DNA from: MWBV01 sp964447315
Lineage (GTDB): Archaea; Nanobdellota; Nanobdellia; Pacearchaeales; GW2011-AR1
Assembly: GCA_964447315.1 (NCBI GenBank)
Contig: CAYURQ010000003.1
Coordinates: 16,183-80,182 of the forward strand
DNA: 64,000 nt
Reading direction: 5' to 3'
The notes under the pieces were generated by a model, which saw only the letters and a program-made list of their open reading frames with translations, did no database searches and was not told the origin of the DNA. Shown here piece by piece: positions 17,683-27,133 of this stretch (position 1 is its first letter; each line of letters starts with the position of its first letter). Position numbers and translations under genes: made by a program.

Positions 17683-17692
17683 CTTATAAATA
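17683..17692 (+). promoter_or_regulatory. TATA box of radA
   Basis: cttataaata lies 20-29 bases before the ATG at 17712, consistent with a leaderless archaeal transcript. Confidence 0.55.
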
Positions 17693-17711
17693 GGGTTGGT
17701 TTTGGTTTTTA

Positions 17712-18713
17712 ATGGTTGAGGATAAAGAAGAAAAGAAATCAAGTAAAAAAGAGGCAAAAGAAGAAAAAGAACCAGAATTAATGGATTTGCCAGGAATAGG
17801 TCCTGCTGTTGCTACTAAATTAGAAAATGCAGGAATTTTAGATTTGATGTCCTTGGCTGTTTCAAGTCCTGCAATTATTTCAGATGCTGCGGGAGTTAGT
17901 GCTGCTGTTGCACGTAAGGCAATTCAAGCAGCTCGTGAAATGCTTGATTTGGGATTTCAAGATGGGACTGAATTTGCTAAAAAAAGAGAAAATGTTTTTT
18001 ATATAACTTCTGGAAGTCAAAATTTAAATGACCTTCTGGGTGGAAGAGGAATAGAATCCAGAGCTATTACTGAGGCCTTTGGGGCCTATGGTTCTGGTAA
18101 AACTCAGGTTGGCTCTACACTTGCTGTTAATGTTCAATTGCCTTTGGAAAAAGGAGGAGCAAATGGAAAATGTGTTTTTATTGATACAGAAGGAACATTT
18201 AGGCCTGCAAGAATAAGACAAATTGCAGAAGCAAAAGGAGCAAATTCTGAAAAAGTTCTTAAGAATATTTTTGTTGCTAGAGCTTTTAATTCTGACCATC
18301 AAATGTTACTTTTAGAAAAAGTACAGGAAATGATAAAAAATGGTGAACCAATTAAATTAGTTATTATTGATTCATTAACAGCACACTTTAGAGCAGAATT
18401 TTCTGGTAGAGGGCAACTTGCAGACCGTCAACAAAAACTTAATAGGTATATGCATGATTTAATGAAATTAGCAGAAACTTACAACCTTGCAGTTTATGTA
18501 ACAAACCAAGTTATGGCTAATCCAGCACAATTGTTTGGAGATCCTACAACTGCTATTGGAGGAAATATCGTTGGACATGCTAGCACTTATAGAATGTATT
18601 TGAGACGTGGAAAGCAGGGAAGTAGAGTTGCAAAATTAATTGATAGTCCTAACTTGCCTGATAATGAAGCTGTTTATTTTGTAACAGATTTTGGCATTGT
18701 TGATAAAGCTTAA
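17712..18713 (+). CDS. radA: DNA repair and recombination protein RadA
   Basis: The archaeal RecA/Rad51 recombinase that forms filaments on single-stranded DNA and drives strand exchange. Of the 333 residues, about 20-85 form the helix-hairpin-helix domain (LMDLPGIGPAVATKLENAGI), Walker A is GAYGSGKTQ at about 122-130 and Walker B is KLVIIDSLTAHFR. The RQQKLNRYMHDLMKLA and NQVMANP segments match the family's core and L2 region. No intein is present. Length is standard for RadA. A Glu/Lys-rich N-terminal extension precedes the HhH domain. Confidence 0.95.
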   Translation: MVEDKEEKKSSKKEAKEEKEPELMDLPGIGPAVATKLENAGILDLMSLAVSSPAIISDAAGVSAAVARKAIQAAREMLDLGFQDGTEFAKKRENVFYITSGSQNLNDLLGGRGIESRAITEAFGAYGSGKTQVGSTLAVNVQLPLEKGGANGKCVFIDTEGTFRPARIRQIAEAKGANSEKVLKNIFVARAFNSDHQMLLLEKVQEMIKNGEPIKLVIIDSLTAHFRAEFSGRGQLADRQQKLNRYMHDLMKLAETYNLAVYVTNQVMANPAQLFGDPTTAIGGNIVGHASTYRMYLRRGKQGSRVAKLIDSPNLPDNEAVYFVTDFGIVDKA

Positions 18714-18714
18714 A

Positions 18715-19020
18715 ATGGAAAAATCAAAAGAAGTATATTTTTATTATACTCCAAAAAATCCTAGTAAAAGAATGAGGATTGAGTTTGGTTTTGAACACTT
18801 TAATAATTATACTTTCAGAGAAGAATATTTTTTAAAAGGAATTTTTTTACCAGAAAAAATATTTGAAATTCCAGAAAAAGGATATTATAAATTCAATAAA
18901 TCAGATATTAAAAATATTAAAGGAGAATTTTTTGAGTTTCCTTCTGAAGATAAAATAAATCTTGAATGGTTTATTGATTTAGGAGATGTTCCAGCAGAAG
19001 AAAATGTTCAATATTCTTAA
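18715..19020 (+). CDS. Conserved-looking hypothetical protein downstream of radA (101 aa)
   Basis: The ATG at 18715 begins one base after the radA stop; an upstream in-frame start inside radA is not needed. The product is rich in aromatic and charged residues (YFYYTPKNPSKRMRIEFGFE) and has no membrane helix or recognisable motif. Coupling to radA suggests co-expression, but no function can be assigned. Confidence 0.6.
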   Translation: MEKSKEVYFYYTPKNPSKRMRIEFGFEHFNNYTFREEYFLKGIFLPEKIFEIPEKGYYKFNKSDIKNIKGEFFEFPSEDKINLEWFIDLGDVPAEENVQYS

Positions 19021-19026
19021 TTAAAA

Positions 19027-19518
19027 TTATAGTAAAAAATCTTGGACTGTTTTGTAATTATGCATTTCTTTTTTAGAGAACCATAGTTTCACTTCATTTT
19101 CTGAATCTTCTTTATTTCCAGAAGCATGAATCAAATTTTTTACTGGAAGGTTATTTTTATCTGCATGCGCAAAACTTACATGGGCAAAATCTCCCCGAAT
19201 TGTTCCTGGGGGTGAAGATTTTGGTTCTGTTCCTCCAACAATTTTTCTTGTATTTTCAATTGCATTAATTCCTTGAAGAACCATTGCAATTACTGGTCCT
19301 TCTGTTATATAATTTAAAAGCATTTCTCTTACTTTTTCACCTCTACGTTCTGCAATATCTTGTGTATAATGTTTTTTTGCAAATTCTTTGTCTACCCAAA
19401 CTTGTTTCATTGCAATTATTTTTAATCCAGCATCTTCAAATCTTGTAATTATTTTTCCAACTAAATGTCTTTGAACTCCCTCTGGTTTTATTAAAACTAA
19501 TGTTTTTTCCATTTCCAT
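19027..19518 (-). CDS. ndk: Nucleoside diphosphate kinase
   Basis: It transfers the gamma phosphate between nucleoside triphosphates and diphosphates through a phospho-histidine. The start KTLVLIKPEGVQRHLVGKII, the PGTIRGDFA motif and the active-site His131 in NLIHASGN are all present. At 163 residues it is slightly longer than the usual 140-150. An internal ATG three codons in is an equally good start. The gene is convergent with the gene at 18715 and divergent from the surface-protein gene at 19574. Confidence 0.93.
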   Translation of the reverse strand: MEMEKTLVLIKPEGVQRHLVGKIITRFEDAGLKIIAMKQVWVDKEFAKKHYTQDIAERRGEKVREMLLNYITEGPVIAMVLQGINAIENTRKIVGGTEPKSSPPGTIRGDFAHVSFAHADKNNLPVKNLIHASGNKEDSENEVKLWFSKKEMHNYKTVQDFLL

Positions 19519-19573
19519 GTTTTTTATTTTACAATAGACTTTAAAAAGTTTTGTTTATTGTTTTTTATATAAA

Positions 19574-21538
19574 ATGAAAAAAAAGAAGGAGATTATTTTT
19601 GTATTTTTATTTTTAATATTGTTAAATAGTTTTTTTATTTTTGCAGCACCGAGTGCTCCAATAAATTTGGTTTTAGAAGGAATTTCAAGTGCAGATTATG
19701 ATGAAGGTTACTTTAGTGTTAATTGGAGTTCTGGTGATGGAGATAGTGAAACAGAGTATAGGATTTATATTTTTCAAGATGAATCTTTTTTAATGGTTGC
19801 TCCTAATACCAGTGAAACAGGATATCAAGTTAATGGTCCTTCTGATGCAAAATATACTTTTATTGTTGAAGCATTGAATGGAACTTCTGGAAGTGAAAGT
19901 AGGGCAAATTCTTCTGGAAATGTTTCAATAAATATTGATTCTATTATTCCTTCTTTATTGATTGTTAATTCTTCTCATAATATTTATGTTTTAAATTCAA
20001 ATACTCTTTCTTTAAGTTTATATATTTCAGATGAAAATTCTGGAATTTCAAATAGTTTATGTTTAGTTAGTGTTGGGGGTTCTGAAACTATAATAGTTCC
20101 TTCTTTTGGATGGTGTAATTCTAGTAGCATTTCTTTATCTGAATCTAGTGAAGGAAACCAAAGTGTAATTATCTCAGTAAATGATAGTGCTGGAAATATA
20201 GTTTCAGATGAGAGTAATTTTGTTTATATTGATTCAACTGGCCCTTCAATTACTTTTACATGTAGTCCTTCTAGTGTTTATTTAAATGAAAATGTTGTAT
20301 GTAATTGTAGTGCTGTTGATGTTGGAGTTGGAGTTAATGAATCTAGTTTTGAGTTTTCTTTAAATCCAGATACTTCTGAACTTGGGACTTTTACAAGAAC
20401 TTGCACTGTTAGTGATTTGCTGGGAAATCAAAATAATAAAAATTTTGATTATACTGTTGCAGCTGTTGGAGCTCCATTAGATATTATTCTTCCTGATACA
20501 GATACAGATAGCAATGTTTCTTGGATTTATACTTATGAAATAAATCAAACAGAATTTTTAGATGGATATACTCAAAATCTTGCTGCTAAAAGAAGAATAA
20601 AAGCACCTATTGGTTCTGAAGAACATTCTATTGGAGTTTTAGAATTAAATGAAACCCATGCAAAAATAGAAATTGCAAGCACTCCTATTGAAAAATTATT
20701 AGGTATTGGAGATTCAATTAAAATAGATATCTTGGATGATGGTTTTTATGATATTTATGTTATTTTAAATTCAATTATAAATAATAATACTGCTAATTTA
20801 ACTGTTAAAAATATTAGAGAAGAGATATCTCCTACTTTTATTCAGAATTTAGATTCTGAAAATGAAAGTATTGATTCTTCTGAAAATCAAACAGGATTAA
20901 ATAATACTAATTCAGATGATAAATTAGGACTTTTTTCAAAAATAAATAAAACTAGGTTTTTTATTTTTTTAGGAGCTGGTTTACTTGCTATTTTTTTATT
21001 TGTATTTATTTATTATATTTTTAAAAATAAAAATAAGATTAAAATAAAACCTATTAAGCAAAAAAATTCAGAGGTTGAATCTTCTTCTCAAGAGTATGAT
21101 ACTTCTCAAGATTTAGAGGATATTCAAGAAAATAGCAATAAATCAGAGGAAATAAATGATTTAAAAAAATCTGATTCTGTTGATAATGAAAAAATAAAAG
21201 ACTCTACTGATTCTTTTTCAGAAAATAATAATATTGACAATAAAATTGATGATTCTGCAAGTTCTGAAGATTTAAAAGAAGAATCAGGAAGTATTGCATC
21301 TATTATTAAATCTCATCCAGATACTAAATCTAAGCCAAAATCTCAATCAGATGCTCTTTCAGGTACTTTAAAGAGTTCTAAACCTGTAAAAACTGCTCAA
21401 TCTCAACCAGTTCCTAAAACAAAAATACCTCAGCAAGTTAAAAAATCCAAAAATACCAAAAATTTGCCTTTGTATAAACCTCCTCAAAAATCTGTTAAAA
21501 AGAATAATCAAAAAAATAATCAAAAAAAATATATTTAG
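19574..21538 (+). CDS. Surface protein with Ig/FN3-like domains and cytoplasmic tail (654 aa)
   Basis: A signal segment (residues 1-25) ends near FIFAAPSAP. A fibronectin type III-like domain follows (about 26-120; PINLVLEG, FSVNWSSGDGDSETEYRIYI, YTFIVEALN), then Ig-like modules with paired cysteines (TFTCSPSSVYLNENVVCNCS) to about 300 and a beta-rich domain. A membrane helix is at about 459-481 (FFIFLGAGLLAIFLFVFIYY). The 170-residue cytoplasmic tail is rich in Ser, Asp and Lys and looks disordered. Many N-X-S/T sequons suggest glycosylation. Role: probably cell-surface structure or adhesion; no enzyme domain is visible. Confidence 0.6.
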   Translation: MKKKKEIIFVFLFLILLNSFFIFAAPSAPINLVLEGISSADYDEGYFSVNWSSGDGDSETEYRIYIFQDESFLMVAPNTSETGYQVNGPSDAKYTFIVEALNGTSGSESRANSSGNVSINIDSIIPSLLIVNSSHNIYVLNSNTLSLSLYISDENSGISNSLCLVSVGGSETIIVPSFGWCNSSSISLSESSEGNQSVIISVNDSAGNIVSDESNFVYIDSTGPSITFTCSPSSVYLNENVVCNCSAVDVGVGVNESSFEFSLNPDTSELGTFTRTCTVSDLLGNQNNKNFDYTVAAVGAPLDIILPDTDTDSNVSWIYTYEINQTEFLDGYTQNLAAKRRIKAPIGSEEHSIGVLELNETHAKIEIASTPIEKLLGIGDSIKIDILDDGFYDIYVILNSIINNNTANLTVKNIREEISPTFIQNLDSENESIDSSENQTGLNNTNSDDKLGLFSKINKTRFFIFLGAGLLAIFLFVFIYYIFKNKNKIKIKPIKQKNSEVESSSQEYDTSQDLEDIQENSNKSEEINDLKKSDSVDNEKIKDSTDSFSENNNIDNKIDDSASSEDLKEESGSIASIIKSHPDTKSKPKSQSDALSGTLKSSKPVKTAQSQPVPKTKIPQQVKKSKNTKNLPLYKPPQKSVKKNNQKNNQKKYI

Positions 21539-21582
21539 TAATCAAAAGATATTTAACTAAAATATTTTTTATTTTAAATTAT

Positions 21583-22818
21583 ATGGAAATTAATGAAAAA
21601 GAAAACTGGTTTTTTGCAGACTTGCATTTGCATTCTAGATTCTCAAGAGCATGTTCAAAAGAAATTACTTTAGATAATTTAGCTAAATGGGGAAAAATAA
21701 AAGGTCTTGATTTACTTGGAACAGGAGATTTTACACATCCTATTTGGATAAAAGAAATAAAAGAAAAGCTTGTTGATAATGGAAAAGGAATTTACCAATA
21801 TAAAGATTTTAATTTTATTATTACAGGAGAAATATCATTAATATATACTCAAAATGGAAAAGGAAGAAAAGTTCATTTAGTTGTTTTAGTTCCTAATATT
21901 CAGGTTGCTGAAGAAATTAATAATTATATTGATAATAAAGGATTTAGAAGAGATTATGATGGAAGACCAATATTTGGAATGTCTTGTATTGAATTTGTTA
22001 AGGATTTAAAAAATCTTAATGAGGATATTGAAATAATTCCTGCTCATATTTGGACTCCTTACTTTGGTGTTTTTGGAAGCATGAGTGGTTTTGATTCATT
22101 GAAAGAAGCATTTGGAGAACAAGTTAAGAATATTTATGCAATTGAAACAGGAATTTCAAGTGACCCTCCAATGAATTTAAAAATAAATGAACTAAAAAAT
22201 AAATCTATTGTTAGTTTTTCTGATAGTCACTCGTTTTGGCCTTGGAGATTAGGTAGAGAGTGCACTATTTTTAAGAAAATAGAATCTTATATTGATTTAA
22301 TAAATCAAATTCGTGAGAATGATTTTATTGGAACAATTGAAACAGAACCTGCTTATGGTAAATATCATTGGGATGGGCATTCAAAATGTAATTTTTCTTG
22401 TAGCCCTGAAAAAACAAAGCAACTTAATGGTATTTGTCCTAAATGCAAGGGAAAATTAATTATTGGAGTTGAAAATAGGGTTGAAAGTTTAGCTGATAAT
22501 AATGATTTTCAGAGTAAAATGTTTTATCGTATTTTGCCTTTGCATGAAATACTTAGTTTATATTATAGTGTTGGAATGAATTCTAAAAAAATATGGAATA
22601 TTTATTGGAAGATTATTGAAGATTTTCAAAATGAATTTAATGTTCTTTTATATGTTAGAGAACAAGATTTTTTAAATAAACAATTGGAAAAAGGATTAGT
22701 TGATTTAATTATAAAAAATAGATTAGGTGAAATTAAAGTAAAACCTGGTTTTGATGGAGAGTATGGGCAAGCTATTTTAGAGAATATTGCTTTTGAAAAA
22801 CAGAGTAAGTTATTTTAA
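21583..22818 (+). CDS. Endonuclease Q (PHP-domain nuclease acting on deaminated DNA)
   Basis: It matches the archaeal endonuclease Q family, which nicks DNA 5' of hypoxanthine, uracil and abasic sites. The PHP metal site is seen as DLHLHSRFSRACSKE at residues 13-27, with TGDFTHP, GEISLIY and the histidine motifs PAHIWTP and SFSDSHSFWPW further on. A four-cysteine zinc finger (CNFSC about 269, CPKC about 285) is typical of this family. The 411 residues match the usual length of about 420. A deamination-repair nuclease suits an AT-rich archaeon, but regulation is not visible here. Confidence 0.85.
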   Translation: MEINEKENWFFADLHLHSRFSRACSKEITLDNLAKWGKIKGLDLLGTGDFTHPIWIKEIKEKLVDNGKGIYQYKDFNFIITGEISLIYTQNGKGRKVHLVVLVPNIQVAEEINNYIDNKGFRRDYDGRPIFGMSCIEFVKDLKNLNEDIEIIPAHIWTPYFGVFGSMSGFDSLKEAFGEQVKNIYAIETGISSDPPMNLKINELKNKSIVSFSDSHSFWPWRLGRECTIFKKIESYIDLINQIRENDFIGTIETEPAYGKYHWDGHSKCNFSCSPEKTKQLNGICPKCKGKLIIGVENRVESLADNNDFQSKMFYRILPLHEILSLYYSVGMNSKKIWNIYWKIIEDFQNEFNVLLYVREQDFLNKQLEKGLVDLIIKNRLGEIKVKPGFDGEYGQAILENIAFEKQSKLF

Positions 22819-22862
22819 TTTTTTTAATTAATTTTATATATTTAAGATATTTTATTGTTTTA

Positions 22863-23402
22863 ATGGTTTTTGAAAAAAGAGGTTCAAGTAGTACTGTATT
22901 TTGGAGTATATTTTTGTTTATTTTAATTATTGTAGTTGTTATTTTTATTTTTTTCTATGATTCATTTAAAGATCAAGGAATAGAAAGAATAAATTTGAGA
23001 AGCGAGGAAATTTTTGTTGATTTAAATAATATTAAATCAACTCAAGAAGGGGTTGAGTTTATTTTAAAAATTTCTCCTGAAGGAAGAAAAGTTACTAGAG
23101 TTGAATTCTCTTTTGAAAATAATATCTTTTTAAAAGAAGTTTATTCTAGAAATGTTTCTTATATTCAAAATGGGCAATATCTTTATTCAATTGAATTAAA
23201 AGAAATTAAGGTTTTAGATATAAGGAAGATATATATTTTACCTACTTTTGAAGGTGAAGAAATTTTTTCTATTGACGAATATAAGAAAATTATAAATTAT
23301 AAAGAAAAAAAAGATAAATCTAATGAAACAAGAAATCAGATTAATAAAAATATAAATGATTTTTCAATTAAAGTTAAGGAATTTTTCAATAAAAATAAAT
23401 AA
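22863..23402 (+). CDS. Type IV pilin-like protein (179 aa)
   Basis: The N-terminus EKRGSSSTVFWSIFLFILII is a class III prepilin site followed by a hydrophobic helix, strongly reminiscent of KRGSSMATSTIVLLVI at 3679. The exported part is a beta-rich domain (VEFILKISPEGRKVTRVEFS) with no cysteines, ending in a Lys/Asn-rich tail. It stands away from the pilin cluster, suggesting the prepilin peptidase serves substrates scattered over the genome. Confidence 0.6.
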   Translation: MVFEKRGSSSTVFWSIFLFILIIVVVIFIFFYDSFKDQGIERINLRSEEIFVDLNNIKSTQEGVEFILKISPEGRKVTRVEFSFENNIFLKEVYSRNVSYIQNGQYLYSIELKEIKVLDIRKIYILPTFEGEEIFSIDEYKKIINYKEKKDKSNETRNQINKNINDFSIKVKEFFNKNK

Positions 23403-23416
23403 AATTACTTTGTTTT

Positions 23417-23557
23417 TTATTTTTTACTAATTATTTTATTGTTTGATTTTGGAGCATCACGTACTTTTAAGAATTTATAATGTGCTGGTTTTGTATTTTC
23501 ATTTTCTTTTAAGGTATAAATCTTTTCATTATTTTTTATGAAAAATCTTAATTTCAT
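23417..23557 (-). CDS. Short Nop10-like H/ACA RNP protein (46 aa)
   Basis: A 46-residue frame starting in an ATGA overlap with the aIF2-alpha stop. It reads MKLRFFIKNNEKIYTLKE, then ENENTKPAHYKFLKVRDAPK. The YTLKE and TKPAH segments match Nop10, the small subunit of the archaeal/eukaryotic pseudouridylation (H/ACA) complex. Nop10 directly follows aIF2-alpha in many archaea, which supports the call. The two CxxC zinc-binding pairs usual in archaeal Nop10 are missing, so it resembles the zinc-free eukaryotic form. The assignment depends on short motifs and context. Confidence 0.7.
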   Translation of the reverse strand: MKLRFFIKNNEKIYTLKENENTKPAHYKFLKVRDAPKSNNKIISKK

Positions 23558-24261
23558 TTTATTGATAAATCTATATTTTTTTGTTTTGAAAATTTTTCTA
23601 ATTTTTCTATGATTTCTTTTATCTCTTTATCTGTTTTTTTTAAATCTTGAGTTTCTTTTTTTATTGAATATTTTCCTGCTGACAGATATTTAACATCATA
23701 TTCTTTTGGGATTTTTAAAAAAAGTTCTTTAATTAATTCAAGCCCATTTGATTCTTCACATGAAGCTTTTATTTGTTTTTTTATTGTAAATGTTTTTTGT
23801 TTTTGCTGAGAAACAATTTCAATTATTTTTTTTGCTGAATCTTTTGATGTCAATATCTCTAATTCTTTTAGCCCTTCGGGAGTTTTTGCTTTTTGTAGGA
23901 ATTCATAAACAGAATTTTCTTTGATTATTTTTTTTATAACATCCTCTGCATTTTCTTTTAAAATTGTTTTTAATATTGATTGATAACTTTTTTCTTGCTT
24001 TTCTCTTTCTAAGACTTCTTTTTTTTCTTTTAGGGTAACTCTTCTAAGAGATAAATGAACATTTTCATTACTTGTTCTAAGAACTTTACATACAATAGTT
24101 TTTTTAGGAACTACGTGATCACGTAAATTACGTATTCTACCTGGAGCAATTTCACTTAATACAATTGTTCCTTCTTTTCCATTCGGCATTATTACGAATA
24201 CTGTTGTTCCAATAATTCTGTCTACAGTACATAATAATGTATCTCCTTGTTCGTATTCCAT
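23554..24261 (-). CDS. Translation initiation factor aIF2 subunit alpha
   Basis: Alpha subunit of the GTPase complex that brings initiator tRNA to the ribosome. An S1 RNA-binding domain occupies residues 1-80: GDTLLCTVDRIIGTTVFVIM, EGTIVLSEIAPGRIRNLRDH and the conserved HLSLRRVT. A helical middle domain follows, then an alpha/beta C-terminal domain (about 150-235). The 235 residues are a little below the usual 260-270. It sits in the order S15, DHH protein, aIF2-alpha, Nop10, a merge of two gene pairs often conserved in archaea. Confidence 0.88.
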   Translation of the reverse strand: MEYEQGDTLLCTVDRIIGTTVFVIMPNGKEGTIVLSEIAPGRIRNLRDHVVPKKTIVCKVLRTSNENVHLSLRRVTLKEKKEVLEREKQEKSYQSILKTILKENAEDVIKKIIKENSVYEFLQKAKTPEGLKELEILTSKDSAKKIIEIVSQQKQKTFTIKKQIKASCEESNGLELIKELFLKIPKEYDVKYLSAGKYSIKKETQDLKKTDKEIKEIIEKLEKFSKQKNIDLSIK

Positions 24262-24298
24262 GAAATACTTAGAAATAAAGGTATTTTAAAGGTTATTG

Positions 24299-25639
24299 TT
24301 ATATTTTTATTGTTTCTACTTCAAGAACTTTTTTTAATAATTCAATAAATTGTTTTTCTTTTTGCTTTTTTATTATGCATCCTGCTGCAAATTCATGCCC
24401 CCCTACTTCTCCTCCAATTTCATCTGTTACTTCTTTTAATGTTTCTCGAAGGTTTCTTCCTTGTTTTCCAACGATTCTTGCAGATACTTTTATTTTATCT
24501 TCATAGTCAGCCATTGTTATTATTGTTGTTCCTTCTTCATAAACAGAAGAGTTTGATAAAATACTTGCAACTGTTCCAATCATTGTATCTTTAATATATG
24601 ATTGTGCATTAATTATTATGAAATTTTTTCCTTTAATCTTTTCTGAGGATTCTGCAAATTTTAAGCTTTCAATTAGTGTTTGTTTATATTTTACATGTAT
24701 TTGTTCTGATTTTTTCTTTGCTAAAGGAATTTCTAAACATAATTGTAAAGCTGTTTCTGGTTTTCCAGATCTTGAACATGCATTTATCTTTGCACTTATT
24801 TCTCTGGCATCTTCTTGTTTGTTAAATAATTTAATTAAAAAAACATCCCCAATTATATTAGAGTTATTTACTTTCGGATTTCTTAATAATATTGCTGTTG
24901 TTAGTTTTTCCATTTCATCATGATTTAACTCAAGGAGGCTTTTATAACGTCCTGAATTTGGTGTTAATCCAATTTCTCTTAATAATTCTAAAACTCCTTT
25001 AATCTCTCCTGTAACTCCAGGAATATATGGGTTAGAGCAATATTCTAAAGTTCTGTTTAAAGGACGTGTTGAGGGAAAAATAAGTAATCCACGTTTCCTA
25101 TTTATTTCACTGTCTTCTAATATTCCATTGTTTAAATGTTCAATTTCTCTTTCAAGACAATCTCCTACCATTCCTAATACAGCTAATTTTGCTAAATCCT
25201 TATTTTTTTCATTAATTTCTTTGCATACTAAATAAACTAATCCAGATGCACTTATTTGTTGTTTATTTGTTATTTCTGGATTTATAATGGTTATGTTTTC
25301 AGGAATTTCTTTTTTAGAAAGTTCATGGTGGTCAATAATAAAAACTTGTTTTAATCTTGCTTCTTGAATGTGATGCAAGGAACCAGATGCTAAATCTAGA
25401 AATAGAATTATTTTATCTTTTGGAAGTTTTTCTATAAATTCTGGTTCTAGTGATTTTTTTATTTTTAATGTAAAGGTTTTATCTAATCTTTGAAGAGCCT
25501 TTGTCATAATTGCTGCTGAAGATATGCCGTCTGTATCAAAATGACTTACAATATAAATTTCTTTGTTTTCAGAATCCTTTAAAAATTTTTTAACAAAAGG
25601 TTTTATTTCCTGTTCTTGAAACTTATTTATAATTTCCAT
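24299..25639 (-). CDS. RecJ-like DHH/DHHA1 phosphoesterase (single-strand exonuclease, GAN-type)
   Basis: It carries the DHH motifs SHFDTDGISSAAIM (residue about 32), LFLDLASGS, and IIDHHELSKKEIP, and ends in a DHHA1 domain with GGHEFAAGCII. The 446 residues fit archaeal RecJ-like nucleases that degrade single-stranded nucleic acids and can bind the replication helicase through GINS. Its place next to ribosomal protein S15 is the same as in many archaea. A GINS gene is also present in this window (37918), a possible partner. Confidence 0.85.
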   Translation of the reverse strand: MEIINKFQEQEIKPFVKKFLKDSENKEIYIVSHFDTDGISSAAIMTKALQRLDKTFTLKIKKSLEPEFIEKLPKDKIILFLDLASGSLHHIQEARLKQVFIIDHHELSKKEIPENITIINPEITNKQQISASGLVYLVCKEINEKNKDLAKLAVLGMVGDCLEREIEHLNNGILEDSEINRKRGLLIFPSTRPLNRTLEYCSNPYIPGVTGEIKGVLELLREIGLTPNSGRYKSLLELNHDEMEKLTTAILLRNPKVNNSNIIGDVFLIKLFNKQEDAREISAKINACSRSGKPETALQLCLEIPLAKKKSEQIHVKYKQTLIESLKFAESSEKIKGKNFIIINAQSYIKDTMIGTVASILSNSSVYEEGTTIITMADYEDKIKVSARIVGKQGRNLRETLKEVTDEIGGEVGGHEFAAGCIIKKQKEKQFIELLKKVLEVETIKI

Positions 25640-25684
25640 TTACCCTCTTTTAAAACTTTAAATTTTAATTAATAATTCTTAAGA

Positions 25685-26095
25685 TTATTTTAAAGGCATT
25701 TTTAAATACTTTTTTATTTTTCTTCTTTGTGAGAAAACACGACTTTTCTCACGAATTGCCCTTTTATCTTGTTTGTTTTTCTTAAGATGAATCTCAATTT
25801 TATCAAGTTTTTCTTGGATGTTTTTTAACTCTGCATCTTCATAAACATTATTCTCTTTTAAAATTTTTGATATTTTTTTATCATATTCTTTTGGGTGTAT
25901 GCCTTGTTTTCTTAGATATTCTCCTATTTTTTCAGATGTTAATCCTTGCTTTGCTAAGCCTAAAATTTCTTTTTCATATTCTTTTTCAGATAATTTTTTT
26001 TGCTTTTTTTCTTTTTTTGGATTTTCTGATTTTTTTTGAGTTTCCACTGTTTCTTCTGTTTTTTCTTCTGTTTTTTCTTCTGATTTTTTTGGCAT
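25685..26095 (-). CDS. 30S ribosomal protein S15 (S15P/S13e)
   Basis: The C-terminal two thirds match archaeal S15: the segment LGLAKQGLTSEKIGEYLRKQ followed by GIHPKEY and ISKILKENNVYED, then the RAIREKSRVFSQRRKIKKYL helix. The N-terminal 40 residues are a Lys/Glu/Thr-rich extension that replaces the usual short basic N-terminus (MHSRRRG type). It is the first gene of a minus-strand operon with the DHH protein, aIF2-alpha and Nop10. Confidence 0.82.
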   Translation of the reverse strand: MPKKSEEKTEEKTEETVETQKKSENPKKEKKQKKLSEKEYEKEILGLAKQGLTSEKIGEYLRKQGIHPKEYDKKISKILKENNVYEDAELKNIQEKLDKIEIHLKKNKQDKRAIREKSRVFSQRRKIKKYLKMPLK

Positions 26096-26186
26096 TTTAA
26101 TAGATTGTAAGATTGGTTTTTAAAGCTTGTTGTTACAATTGAAATCTGGGTGAAAAGTATTTAAACCCTGAAATTTTCTATTAGAT

Positions 26187-26981
26187 ATGGCAAAGACAAT
26201 TGGGGTGATATCTTTAAAAGGGGGTGTTGGGAAGACATCTATTGTATGTGCATTAGGATACGCTTTTTCTAATTTAGGAAAAAAAGTTCTTTTAATCGAC
26301 GGTAATTTGTCTGCTCCTAATTTAGGTATGCACTTGGATTTGTTTGATCCTGATAAAACTCTTCATAGTATTTTACGTAGAAAATCTAATCCAAGTGATG
26401 CTGTTTATTCTTTAGAGGATTTTGATGTTTTACCTGCTGATATTTTTGATGAGGCAAAAGTTCAACCACTTATGCTAAAAAAACGTATAAATCATTTGAA
26501 AAGAAGTTATGATGTTATTTTAATTGATTCAAGTCCAAGATTAGATGATGAAACTTTGGCTGTAATGTTGGCTTCTGATGAATTAATTGTTGTTACAACT
26601 CCTGATTTACCTACTCTTGGAACTACTATGAAAGCGGTTAAATTAGCTAGAATACGTGGAGCAAATATCTCTGGTTTGATTTTAAATAAAGTTCATAAAA
26701 AGAATTTTGAAGTTTCTTTAGATGATATTGAGGAAACTTTGGATTTGCCTGTTTTGGCTGTTATTCCTCATGATATAAGTGTTTTAAAATCTTTATCAGA
26801 GTTTCAACCAAGCACAAAATATAATCCTAAATCAAAAGCAAGTGATGAATATGTGAGATTAGCAGCTACACTTGTTGGTGAAAAAATACCTGATAAAGGA
26901 TTAAGAAAATTTACTGGTTGGATAAATCCAGGAAAACAAGAAGTTAATAGAATTATTTTTTATGAAAGTTTGTTTGAATAA
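26187..26981 (+). CDS. MinD/ParA-like P-loop ATPase
   Basis: A deviant Walker A motif KGGVGKTS at residues 10-17, followed by LLIDGNLSAPNLGMHLDLF, the switch IDSSPRLDDETLAVMLASD, and TPDLPTLGTTMKAVKLA, places this in the SIMIBI ParA/MinD class. Such proteins position cell-division or other cargo by ATP-dependent membrane or DNA cycling. The C-terminal amphipathic membrane-targeting helix of bacterial MinD is not obvious; the protein ends in FTGWINPGKQEVNRIIFYES. It stands alone, divergent from S15, so its cargo cannot be inferred from neighbours. Confidence 0.83.
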   Translation: MAKTIGVISLKGGVGKTSIVCALGYAFSNLGKKVLLIDGNLSAPNLGMHLDLFDPDKTLHSILRRKSNPSDAVYSLEDFDVLPADIFDEAKVQPLMLKKRINHLKRSYDVILIDSSPRLDDETLAVMLASDELIVVTTPDLPTLGTTMKAVKLARIRGANISGLILNKVHKKNFEVSLDDIEETLDLPVLAVIPHDISVLKSLSEFQPSTKYNPKSKASDEYVRLAATLVGEKIPDKGLRKFTGWINPGKQEVNRIIFYESLFE

Positions 26982-27133
26982 CAGAATTAATATTATTATT
27001 TTTTGATGTATATTTCAAGTAAGAGATAATAAAACTTTCAAGGGAAAATTTCTTTTAGTTAAGATAATTTTTATTATTAGGATTAACTCTTCATTACAAC
27101 AAATAATTTAAACTAGAATTTTTTATTAATGAT

